Source: Chaetoceros tenuissimus (lineage: Eukaryota > Bacillariophyta > Thalassiosirophyceae > Chaetocerotales > Chaetocerotaceae). Taken from it: a stretch of DNA of 64,000 bases. How positions within the stretch are numbered: position 1 is the stretch's first letter; each line of letters opens with the position of its first letter. The position numbers were made by a program, and so were the translations under genes. Positions 21,101 through 30,800 of the stretch are shown here, piece after piece. The notes beneath the pieces were generated by a model, which saw only the letters and a program-made list of their open reading frames with translations, searched no databases and was not told the DNA's origin. The DNA lies in the NCBI GenBank assembly GCA_021927905.1, contig BLLK01000038.1, positions 1,736,001 through 1,800,000 of the forward strand, read 5' to 3'.

Positions 21101-22563
21101 TAGAAGGTTTTGAAGACGGTAGCTCCGAATAGTGCTTTGAAGGATGAGATGAGGGACTAGTCGAAACCAACTTTGAAGGGGACAAAGAAGGCTTGTCACT
21201 TCTGGATGAAGGTACCGAGGTTACAATAGTACCAATACTAGGACTTGACGATGGTGCTGCACAATCCCCATTCACTTTTGCCACCTCGCTTGACCCAAAT
21301 GCTCCTCCTGATGTAAACAACTCTATTCCTTCTACAAACAATGCATAGTTTCCTTCCCCATAACCACAGCAAATACCGTCACCATAAGTATCAATGATTT
21401 CAAACGTATATGCCTGATCGCCTGCTATGCAATAAGAGTTATTGTGCTCAGTATTTTTGCTTGCGTATGCACCTTGAATGATCTCATCACCTTCACAAGT
21501 AGAGAGTGTCCATTTAGTCTCTTGAGGGTAATTATCAGTATTTAAATTGATCGAGAAACGAACTTCGTCTGGAGCACATCGACAAACTAATTCACCGTTT
21601 ACAGTCTCCTCGCCATATAAGCAATAAAGTAGCTTTGTTTCAGTGAAAGCGAAGTCACCACCAGTCAATACAATATTGTCATTGACTGTCACTGTGTATG
21701 ATCCTGAGCCATATGAACAGCAGATTCCGTCACCGTATGAATCATTGATAGTGAAGCTGAGTATTGTCCAATCGTCGACACATATTTCATGAGAATATGT
21801 GGTGCCAGTATCTTGGTAATTATCACCAGATAAAATTGTATTAGATGCAGCATCAGTGAGCTGCCACGAAGTCTCTGCAGGATAATTATCAGTGAGTATT
21901 TCTACTCGAACAACATCACAATTTCCTTCAGAAAATGTTATGTCACTAGAGAAAATAGTTTGAGCTGCTAAAGAGTTCGTCCCATTTCCTAACTCATCAT
22001 GAGCATGGTCATCTATTGATGTCATATTTAACAAAATTTCTGCATAGTGTTTGTCTTTCAATAGTTTATTGATATCTTCTGTCGTTTTCTTTTCGTAAGG
22101 AGTTATTTTTTGAGTTGGCGATTCTGTCAATCTCGTCTCTGTAGAATTGCTTGAAGGCTATCGGTGAAAAAGGATGGTTGTCGTGAGGTCATTCTTTTTA
22201 CACCATAGAATAAATATGATTATATGCATTTTCTGATCTTACATTTTCTGTAGGTGCAACTTTCGGTGCCTTTGTTGTTTTTGATTTTTTTAGTATACGT
22301 TTTCCAACTTCCACAGCAACTTCATCATCTTGACTTGTGTTGAAAACATTCTTGCTAGCATATTCAATAGCAGTATTATCCATATCCATATTCGTTTTCG
22401 TTTTAATTTCATGTTCCAAAAAATCTTGCTTTACTTCAGATTGCTGATTCTCAACAAGAACTGATTCTTGAGATATGGTATCTGTAATTCCCATCACTCC
22501 ATTACCTGAAATTGTACTTCCAAGTGAAAGGAGGCAAAGCGATAGAGACGACGAAAGCTTCAT
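15153..22563 (-). CDS. Giant secreted modular glycoside hydrolase (GH128/Asl1-like) with CBM6-like and YGDGICC domains
   Basis: Four exons join in frame: 22563-22243, 22157-17815, 17739-15774 and 15674-15153, giving about 2,383 aa. The ATG at 22563 starts a signal peptide (SLSLCLLSLGSTISG). Domain order: two DNYPxE...YGDGICC domains, a long Ser/Pro linker with thirteen 32-residue repeats, two more DNYPxE domains nearly identical to the first pair, another linker, a CBM6-like beta-sandwich split by intron 2 (NCAGTNTNMIRKLEDTG to LEWIKF), a linker, two Cys-rich ShKT-like segments (CKKSCGRC), a GH128-like catalytic domain and a C-terminal CBM6-like module. Catalytic candidates are the Glu in MGWNEQY (acid/base) and in LWITETSC (nucleophile); FGGFVSWYANY matches the first strand. 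GH128 enzymes cut beta-1,3-glucan; action on chrysolaminarin or wall glucan is inferred. Confidence 0.8.
18349..19089 (-). repeat. Internal 741-bp coding duplication, copy 2 (C-terminal copy)
   Basis: This segment encodes a pair of DNYPxE/YGDGICC domains plus the start of the following linker. It matches 21181-21921 over exactly 741 bp with no net length change and only scattered substitutions. Examples are SWQI versus SWQL, DFTFTE versus DFAFTE, and ITDTHGD versus IIDTYGD. Confidence 0.9.
19128..19385 (-). repeat. Short 57-bp coding tandem repeat (19-aa Ser/Pro units, about 4.5 copies)
   Basis: The linker contains four near-identical SSESPSSDPSALPSELPSM units and a partial fifth ending SLDPF. 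This is a second, smaller tandem array within the giant hydrolase, with single substitutions (one Leu for Pro, one Ile for Met) between units. Confidence 0.85.
19890..21137 (-). repeat. Coding minisatellite: thirteen 96-bp units (32-aa Ser/Pro repeats)
   Basis: The region is exactly 13 x 96 bp and encodes units of the type K-x-x-S-[ED]-LPS-x-x-PS-x-x-PSLQES-x-x-PS-x-x-PSSLPS. The second and third residues vary (HY, KH, LY, QY, NH, QH), and variants form local runs, so units probably spread by unequal exchange. A degenerate fourteenth unit follows. Confidence 0.9.
21181..21921 (-). repeat. Internal 741-bp coding duplication, copy 1 (N-terminal copy)
   Basis: This is the N-terminal partner of 18349-19089. 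It encodes the first pair of DNYPxE/YGDGICC domains of the giant hydrolase. The two copies flank the 32-aa repeat linker. Confidence 0.9.
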
Positions 22564-23126
22564 ACTTTTTCAAGTGCAACTTTCACCTACAGTTCTATTG
22601 TTGGATTATATGTATTTTGTAAAATGAGAAGACGTTTTCTCTTTTATGTATTCTATTATTGTATTCAAGATGTGAGATGTTGAATAAAAGCAGTTGAGGC
22701 CGGAGGACATGTTTTCATATTTCCATCAGCTGCATATTGAGTTCAAATCAAAATTACTTACTGCTGTAAATGATTTTCTATACTCTTCGGATTGAAATAT
22801 AAGTAAACTTCAATTTTATGTTGCTTGTAGTTTTGATTTGTGGTATCATCGGTTTTATCTACATGAAAAGTCATAAACTGCAAACAAACTTTTGGCGAGG
22901 GCAAAATTCATTAAAAGAATGAGATGTGTACCGTATAAGCTAAAACATTAGTAAATATGAAACTTATGAGCTAATCCTTACTTTGGCACAGCATAAAAGG
23001 CGTCTATCCCGTCTAGCCTATCTTTCGCCAAAACTTTTTATAAAAAGGTTTTTGTCGGGCAGTTGAAGTTTAGAAAAGAGATACAGGTAGATAGTAACTA
23101 TCAGTATCAATCAAAATTCAACAGAG
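22564..23126. promoter_or_regulatory. Divergent promoter region between giant hydrolase and sulfotransferase
   Basis: These 563 nt lie between two divergent start codons. It is AT-rich. A palindrome-like stretch tttggcgag..ctttcgccaaaac is present around 22890-23035 as two separated, inverted TTTGGCG/CGCCAAA motifs. No gene or repeat was recognised. Confidence 0.4.
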
Positions 23127-24203
23127 ATGATAGCACTGAGAGAGAATTTTTTATTCATATCTGTCATCTGCATTATTTGCATATCGTTTGCAGTTGTCAC
23201 AAGTGATGGTTGGATCTCGTCACAAATTGCATCGACGCAATCCTCAAGAAAGGCTTTAGATGCAGAGGATATGTATTTGAATGATGAATACATACGCCTT
23301 GAGGAGAATGATGTCATATATTCTAGGCAGTGGTGGGAGAAACCAGTGGTGATAGAAGAATACTCTTTGATTTTCTTTCCAGTGCCGAAAGTGGCCTGTA
23401 CTGAGTTCAAACTGTTGCTACGAAGAATGATGGGTTTGCCCTATGACATGCCAGCTAATGGGGAGGTACATCTCATTCAAGACCCAAAGCATAACAATTT
23501 GAAAACACTAGATGATTATCCATTAGAAGAAGCTGAAGCAATGATGAACAACAATACATTTACCAAAGCTATATTTGTACGTGAACCAAAGGAACGACTT
23601 TTATCAGCGTTTCTCAACAAATTTGTCAAGGATAAATTTTACTTTCGAAATATTTGTTGTAAACCTTTACCACAAGATCAAGAACAGCAATGTAATGAAA
23701 TGATTTGGAAACAGAATTTTACATATTTCCTTGAACGCACGCAGGACTGCCACGATCCCCATTGGCAGATCCAGTACGATGTCGTGGATGAAAAGTGGTG
23801 GAGCAAAATTGATTTTGTAGGACATATGCATCACATACACGTTGATGCAAAATCATTATTGAAGTTTCTCAGGTCAAACAAAGATGGCTTGACAGCTTGG
23901 GAAAAAGTGGGAAAAGAGGGTTGGGAAAAGAATGGTGAATTTTTGCAACAAAATGGAGCTGGACATGCTACTGGTTCAGAACAGAAATTAGCAAAGTATT
24001 ATACACGGGAGTTAGAAGTCTTTGTAGAAGAGAAATATGCCATTGAATGGAAGCATGATATCTTGGGTTTTGATGAAATTCATTTATATGGTGATGAAAA
24101 GGAGCAACGCCGAATTGAGAAGCGAAATTTGCGTTCTCATCATAGCGCAAGTAAAATCAATGTCTCAATTGATCCTAATGGTGAAATAATAAATCGGGAA
24201 TGA
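23127..24203 (+). CDS. Carbohydrate sulfotransferase-like protein
   Basis: A 358-aa single-exon protein starting with a hydrophobic signal or anchor segment (FLFISVICIICISFAVVTS). The PAPS-binding elements are FFPVPKVACTEFKLLLRRM (5'-phosphosulfate loop) and AIFVREPKERLLSAFLNKF (3'-phosphate region). The later WEKVGKEGWEKNG and YYTRELEVFVEEKYAIEWKHD segments match the truncated paralogue at 1-1045, from which it has clearly diverged. It should act in the Golgi lumen or extracellularly, transferring sulfate from PAPS to a glycan; the acceptor is unknown. Key basic (K, R) and Ser residues of both loops are present. The C-terminus is a short charged tail. Confidence 0.8.
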   Translation: MIALRENFLFISVICIICISFAVVTSDGWISSQIASTQSSRKALDAEDMYLNDEYIRLEENDVIYSRQWWEKPVVIEEYSLIFFPVPKVACTEFKLLLRRMMGLPYDMPANGEVHLIQDPKHNNLKTLDDYPLEEAEAMMNNNTFTKAIFVREPKERLLSAFLNKFVKDKFYFRNICCKPLPQDQEQQCNEMIWKQNFTYFLERTQDCHDPHWQIQYDVVDEKWWSKIDFVGHMHHIHVDAKSLLKFLRSNKDGLTAWEKVGKEGWEKNGEFLQQNGAGHATGSEQKLAKYYTRELEVFVEEKYAIEWKHDILGFDEIHLYGDEKEQRRIEKRNLRSHHSASKINVSIDPNGEIINRE

Positions 24204-24379
24204 GGGATAGAAGAATTCCCTGACAAACCAACATGCATATGTGCTTGCTTGTATGTGACAAGAAAATAAAAGCTAAAAAACACAAGTCACAGCAATTGTA
24301 TCTATGACGGTTTTATTCATTATTCGTATCAACTAGAAATTCAAGTGCAACTCATACAACATAGCCCAACAGGAATAAA

Positions 24380-27300
24380 TTAACCTGAGTTTCTCATACC
24401 TTGAGAGATTCCATTGATGGACATAACTAGTGCATCCTCTCTGATTCTTCTAATTTCAGATTCTTCTTCGCCCATCAGTCTAAGCTCCTTCAAAAGCTCT
24501 GCTTGTACGCAGTTGATTGGATCAAGGTATGGAGTTCTAATCTTGGTTGTTTCTGTTAGCAACTGTACGTGAGGTCCAGCGAATTCCTTATTTCCAGAAA
24601 TGTTCAAAACAGAAGTTCTTGTATCAACAAGCTTTTGTCTAACTTCCTCTCCAAGTTCAAGTAGGTCCTTGGTCTTATCTACCAACAAATCATCATAATT
24701 CTTACTAATGGAGTAATCTGTCTTGGAAAGAATCATAGAAATCAAGTCGATAATTTCTCTGAACCACGGCCACTTCTTGTACATCTCTCTCAATTCCTTC
24801 ATATCATTCTCATTCTTTGGACTCAAGCCTTCACCTACTCCTAACCAAGCACTCAAGTTCAGACGAGTTTGTGCCCAAGCAAAGGTCCAAGGAATAGCAC
24901 GGAGACTCTCAATACCGCCCTTTGGCTTTCTCTTTGCTGGACGAGAACCAATGTTGAGAATTCCAAGCTCTAACTCAGGAGTCGCCTGACGGAAGTATGG
25001 TACAAATCTAGGATCATCCCTTACTAGTTTTCTGTAATCAGCACATGACACCTCAGAAACTCTATCCATCTGCTTTCTCCAACTCTCTGAAGGTTCCACA
25101 TGTTCTACAAATCTCTCTCTCAAAACTGCAGAAGTGTAAATATCGAGAGTACGTTCAGCAATGTCTGGAGATCCAAAGTTCTGACGAACCATTTCTCCTT
25201 GTTCAGTTACTCTGAATCTTCCATTAATGGTATTTGGAGGGTGAGATAAAACCGCTCTGTAAAGAGCAGGATTTCCTCCTCTTCCTACAGTACCTCCCTT
25301 ACCATGGAAGAAAGTCAATTCAATGTTGTTATCCGCAGCAACCTTTGCCATCTTCTCCTGAGAAATGTACTGAGCCCAACATGCAGCAAGTCTAGACATG
25401 ATTCATGATGTTAGATGCGAATATAATGTTTTAAGCCATTTCCAATAAAAAATAATATAATATCTTACCTTCCTGCATCCTTTGCAGAATCACTGTAACC
25501 AACCATGACCTCTACCTTACCCTTCACAGCACCAACATAAGGACTAACCTTGAAAAGAGTAGCCAAAATTTCAGGAGCATTGTTCAAATCATTAAGAGTT
25601 TCAAAAAGTGGAGTCACTCTCATCATCTTTCCATTAGTAGAGGTCATTCCAAACTGTTGTTGCAGCAACATTACCGCAAGGATATCACTAGCGGAAGTTG
25701 TCTGAGAAATTACATATGCACCAAGACATTCACTCTCAAACTGAGAAATGGTCTCAAATACACGAAGAGTCTTCAAGACGGATGGGTCAACACCATTGTC
25801 TTCCAAATCCTTCAATTTGAAGAGTGGTCTCTTACTACTGAGTTCATTCGCGAGGAAATTAATCTTGGTTTCCTCATTCCAACTTGCATAGGAACCAAGT
25901 CCCAAGTATTGAGTGATTGCATCAATTGCAAGTTTGTGCGCAGTAGACTCTTCACGGATATCAAGAGGTACGAGACTAGTTCCAAATGCTGCTAATCTAC
26001 GAATGCTATCCACAAGGCTTCCATTTGCTACAGATTCGTAACCAGTAGAGACAAGACTATTGTACATGGTCTTAAGTGGGATCATCAAATCATCCTTCTT
26101 GCTGATAACATCTACGTCATCAAAGCCTTCCAAAGGTACATGGCTACCAGATTCAAGATTTGGAGCAAAAGTTTTCAAACCCGTTTGAATTGAATCGATA
26201 GTCTTGAGAAGACGAATTCTCAAGTTTCCAATGACTCTTCTATATTTCTCCATATCATCAAAAGATTTCTTCACAGTAGCAGCTAATTCCTCCATTTCTG
26301 GACTGAATGATGCATTTTGAGAAGATACAGCAAGCTCATCATAAAGTTTATTCAAATCCTTGAGGAAAAGCTTCGCAGCTCTCAATCTCTGTTCGTAAAC
26401 AACCTCCAAAGTAACTTCAGGTGTCACATTTGGGTTTCCATCACGATCTCCTCCAATCCATGATGCAAATTTGATTGGTACAGCATCAATAGGAAGTTCT
26501 TTGCCAATCGATGCTTTAAGTTGTGCATTCAATTTGCGAAGATAAGTAGGTACTGCATCCCACAAAACAGTCTCAATCACAGCAATACCACCAGTAGCCT
26601 CTTGTTGTGGGGTAGGTTTTGATCTTCTAATTTCATCAGCAGCCCAAGTTCCAGCAATATCTCTAAAGATTTCATCCATCGCCACTGACTTTTCATATGG
26701 AAGCAAGTCTTCACGATCAAGGTCACTTAATCTCTGACTGATATTACGGAATTTACGCAAAAGAGTCTTGCGGTTCACTAGATACAAAAATTATAAGTGA
26801 AGGAACTTGAAAAATAGTATATAAACAATCTCTATGGAACGTACCTTCAGTAGGATGAGCGGTAATCACAATTTCAACCTTTTGCTCCATCAACTTTTGC
26901 AAAATTTCATCAGGAGTATGCTTTTCCTTCATCAAAATATCAAGTGTTCCACACATACCATCTTCGACTTGCGGAAGAGGTCCTACATTACTCGATTCAC
27001 TGGCAGTCAATTCATCTCTTCTCAAAACACGAAGACGATGATGAACCTCCGCACAATTCACAAGGTTAAGTGCAATGGAAAAGATTCTCATGACTCCCAG
27101 TGCATCTGCTGGTGAGATGTCATAACTGAGTTTCTTCATTGCTTCAAGTGCCTGTGTATTATTTGGGTCTAGAAAAAACATGAGTCGTTGAAGATATAGT
27201 TATATGTATATACACAGCACACGTTTTGGACATACCTGCTGCACGATCCACTCCATGTTTTCGAAGTTGTGTATAAAGATCGTAAACTTTTGGATTCTCC

Positions 27301-27560
27301 TTTTTGACAATGGAAGCCAACATTGCAGAAAGCATTTCAATGTCATCCTTGAGGTCCTTGTCTACAATTTGATTCAAGTCTTGAGACATGTGTGTTTCTA
27401 CCTTTGTAGAATCCTTTTTGGTCGCTGCTGCTACTGCTCCCCCAGTCAAAGATTTTGGTAAGAAGGCTGTAGGCTTTGCAGGTACATTGTTTTGGTTAGC
27501 TGATGTGGCTGTGGCTTGAAAAGCCAATAGAAGAAGGGAGGAAGCGAATCCAAACTTCAT
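24380..27560 (-). CDS. ppc: Phosphoenolpyruvate carboxylase with N-terminal signal peptide
   Basis: Four exons (27560-27236, 27168-26845, 26777-25469, 25391-24380) join in frame to give 989 aa. The enzyme carboxylates PEP with bicarbonate to oxaloacetate. Key motifs are intact: TAHPTE with the catalytic His (about 211-216, spliced at intron 2), GGDRDGNPNVTP, GYSDSAKDAGRLAA (spliced at intron 3), FFHGKGGTVGRGG and LRAIPWTFAWAQTRLNLSAW. The C-terminus is RNSG rather than the plant-type QNTG. No N-terminal phosphorylatable plant-type Ser motif is seen. The first 22 residues form a signal peptide (FASSLLLLAFQATATSA). The residue after the predicted cut is not the Phe usual for stromal import, so ER or periplastid location is possible. 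A role in C4-like or anaplerotic carbon metabolism is inferred. Confidence 0.95.
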
Positions 27561-27806
27561 TTTGGTTTTTTATGAGCTTATTGGAGGGTAAAGGAAAAGA
27601 TAATTCAAAGTTCCAAGTTCTAAGTATCTTCTAGTTCAAGGTATCAGTTGATTTGATTGGATCGTTCGGATGGTTGGCTGTGGAAGAAAGATACTTTTTT
27701 GTGTGACAATAGATACATTTCTAGCCATTAAGAATTGTATTTTCATTGAGCTAGGGACTTGCAAGGAAGGGGGGACAAATATTAAATAAAAATAGCTCAC
27801 CCCTTT

Positions 27807-30800
27807 GGGATCTGTGAAGTTAAACATGCACGACATATTTATAAAATTAAAACTACTATCAACGGATGTATTCTTTCCACTGCATATCTCAAACATGTGA
27901 TATTCAATTGATAGCCACAACTTGGAACTTCCCTCAAGAGGTCCATTCCGTATTAGTTGGGGGTGGGCCGAAGGTCCACCTCACTCCTCTAGCAAATCTT
28001 GGAGATTGCTAAGACGCCTAAAACAATGTGAAAGTCATAGTAACCTTACTAAACTTCAAATCTGACTTGCTTGGTCATTGCTTTCCTCGCAAGTCAGTTC
28101 TCCATCTAATATGCGAAGCTCCAGTATACCTTCTGGATTTCACATCAGAAGACTGGTCTTCGCGCTTAGGTTCTATTTTCTCGACTAGGTTGTCAAACCT
28201 AACGCAAGAGTGCTTACCGACTTGTGCACCCTAGCGTCACAAAGTAATAGCTCTTGCAACCCCCCCATTCAAAATGAGCTAAAGGGACACTATCTTTCAC
28301 TTGAATGAATCTCCTCAATATCTCGAGCTATCTAAGAGTCCCTTCCATATGTCTTTCCAGGATCCTTACAGACTACTGTAGAGAATATAATATGCGCTTC
28401 AAATACTTTCTAATGCTTTGAGCAATTTTCCCTTATCCCCATGTCTGGGATACTTTCTTTAGCGATTTTCATACTTCCACCTTTGATTGAGTAGTTTGAT
28501 GGTAAAGTCGTGCTTGTATTTCTTTGATTGCTAAGCTTACAGCTCCTCTCCTAATCAACTTCCCATTCAACTCACTTCAATAGTAAAATCTTGGAGTTTG
28601 TGCAGTTGTCTAGAACGATATGAAAGTCGTAGTAACCTTACTAAACTTCAAATCTGATTTCCTCAGTCTTTGATTTCTTTTGGAAACAGCTCTCAGTCTA
28701 ATATGCGAAACTTCAGTATACCTTCTGGATTTCACATCAGAAGACTGGTCTTCGCGCTTAGGTTCTATTTTCTCGACTAGGTTGTCAAACCTAACGCAAG
28801 AGTGCTTACCGACTTGTGCACCCTAGCGTCACAAAGTAATAGCTCTTGCAACCCCCCCATTCAAAATGAGCTAAAGGGACACTATCTTTCACTTGAATGA
28901 ATCTCCTCAATATCTCGAGCTATCTAAGAGTCCCTTCCATATGTCTTTCCAGGATCCTTACAGACTACTGTAGAGAATATAATATGCGCTTCAAATACTT
29001 TCTAATGCTTTGAGCAATTTTCCCTTATCCCCATGTCTGGGATACTTTCTTTAGCGATTTTCATACTTCCACCTTTGATTGAGTAGTTTGATGGTAAAGT
29101 CGTGCTTGTATTTCTTTGATTGCTAAGCTTACAGCTCCTCTCCTAATCAACTTCCCATTCAACTCACTTCAATAGTAAAATCTTGGAGTTTGTGCAGTTG
29201 TCTAGAACGATATGAAAGTCGTAGTAACCTTACTAAACTTCAAATCTGATTTCCTCAGTCTTTGATTTCTTTTGGAAACAGCTCTCAGTCTAATATGCGA
29301 AACTTCAGTATACCTTCTGGATTTCACATCAGAAGACTGGTCTTCGCGCTTAGGTTCTATTTTCTCGACTAGGTTGTCAAACCTAACGCAAGAGTGCTTA
29401 CCGACTTGTGCACCCTAGCGTCACAAAGTAATAGCTCTTGCAACCAGGGAGTGGTGGGTGGGTCAATAAAAATTCTTAAACAAGAGTATCGGTATGGCCA
29501 AAATGTTCTTTCAAAGGAAAGAACCCGATTTGAACCTCGAAATAGAAAATTTATGAGATCGTAATCCTTCTCATTTCAAATCCTCTGACTCCATTCTCTT
29601 TTTACCCGTGACTGAAAATCAAATAAATTTTACAAAAGTGTTTGTCTCTCAGGCTTTACGAGCTCTCCAATAGAATGCGAGTCCTCTTCGCTTAAATACA
29701 CTAGATCCTCTTGTTAATAATTCTAATCCTACAAATACGTCGTGCATGTTTAACTGTCGTCGAGTCCCAGGTTAACTCAATGAGTAAGGTTAGGGATCTG
29801 TGAAGTTAAACATGCACGACATATTTATAAAATTAAAACTACTATCAACGGATGTATTCTTTCCACTGCATATCTCAAACATGTGATATTCAATTGATAG
29901 CCACAACTTGGAACTTCCCTCAAGAGGTCCATTCCGTATTAGTTGGGGGTGGGCCGAAGGTCCACCTCACTCCTCTAGCAAATCTTGGAGATTGCTAAGA
30001 CGCCTAAAACAATGTGAAAGTCGTAGTAACCTTACTAAACTTCAAATCTGACTTGCTTGGTCATTGCTTTCCTCGCAAGTCAGTTCTCCATCTAATATGC
30101 GAAGCTCCAGTATACCTTCTGGATTTCACATCAGAAGACTGGTCTTCGCGCTTAGGTTCTATTTTCTCGACTAGGTTGTCAAACCTAACGCAAGAGTGCT
30201 TACCGACTTGTGCACCCTAGCGTCACAAAGTAATAGCTCTTGCAACCAGGGAGTGGTGGGTGGGTCAATAAAAATTCTTAAACAAGAGTATCGGTATGGC
30301 CAAAATGTTCTTTCAAAGGAAAGAACCCGATTTGAACCTCGAAATAGAAAATTTATGAGATCGTAATCCTTCTCATTTCAAATCCTCTGACTCCATTCTC
30401 TTTTTACCCGTGACTGAAAATCAAATAAATTTTACAAAAGTGTTTGTCTCTCAGGCTTTACGAGCTCTCCAATAGAATGTTAAATACACTAGATCCTCTT
30501 GTTAATAATTCTAATCCTACAAATACGTCGTGCATGTTTAACTGTCGTCGAGTCCCAGGTTAACTCAATGAGTAAGGTTAGGGATCTGTGAAGTTAAACA
30601 TGCACGACATATTTATAAAATTAAAACTACTATCAACGGATGTATTCTTTCCACTGCATATCTCAAACATGTGATATTCAATTGATAGCCACAACTTGGA
30701 ACTTCCCTCAAGAGGTCCATTCCGTATTAGTTGGGGGTGGGCCGAAGGTCCACCTCACTCCTCTAGCAAATCTTGGAGATTGCTAAGACGCCTAAAACAA

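Noticed and set aside
17077-21103. Gly/Asp/Glu-rich plus-strand open frames over the (xxPS)n repeats
   Set aside because: They are mirror frames forced by the Ser/Pro repeat composition of the giant hydrolase.
27807-27840. 5S rRNA-like string (ggatctgtgaagttaaacatgcac) at the start of A modules
   Set aside because: Only the short ctgtgaagttaaac-like segment resembles 5S rRNA. The rest of a ~120-nt 5S gene (flanking helices, loop E, 3' end) cannot be found around it.
29500-29600. tRNA gene on the minus strand of C modules (ggttcaaatcg)
   Set aside because: No matching T stem, acceptor stem or anticodon arm can be formed; only a B-box-like motif remains.
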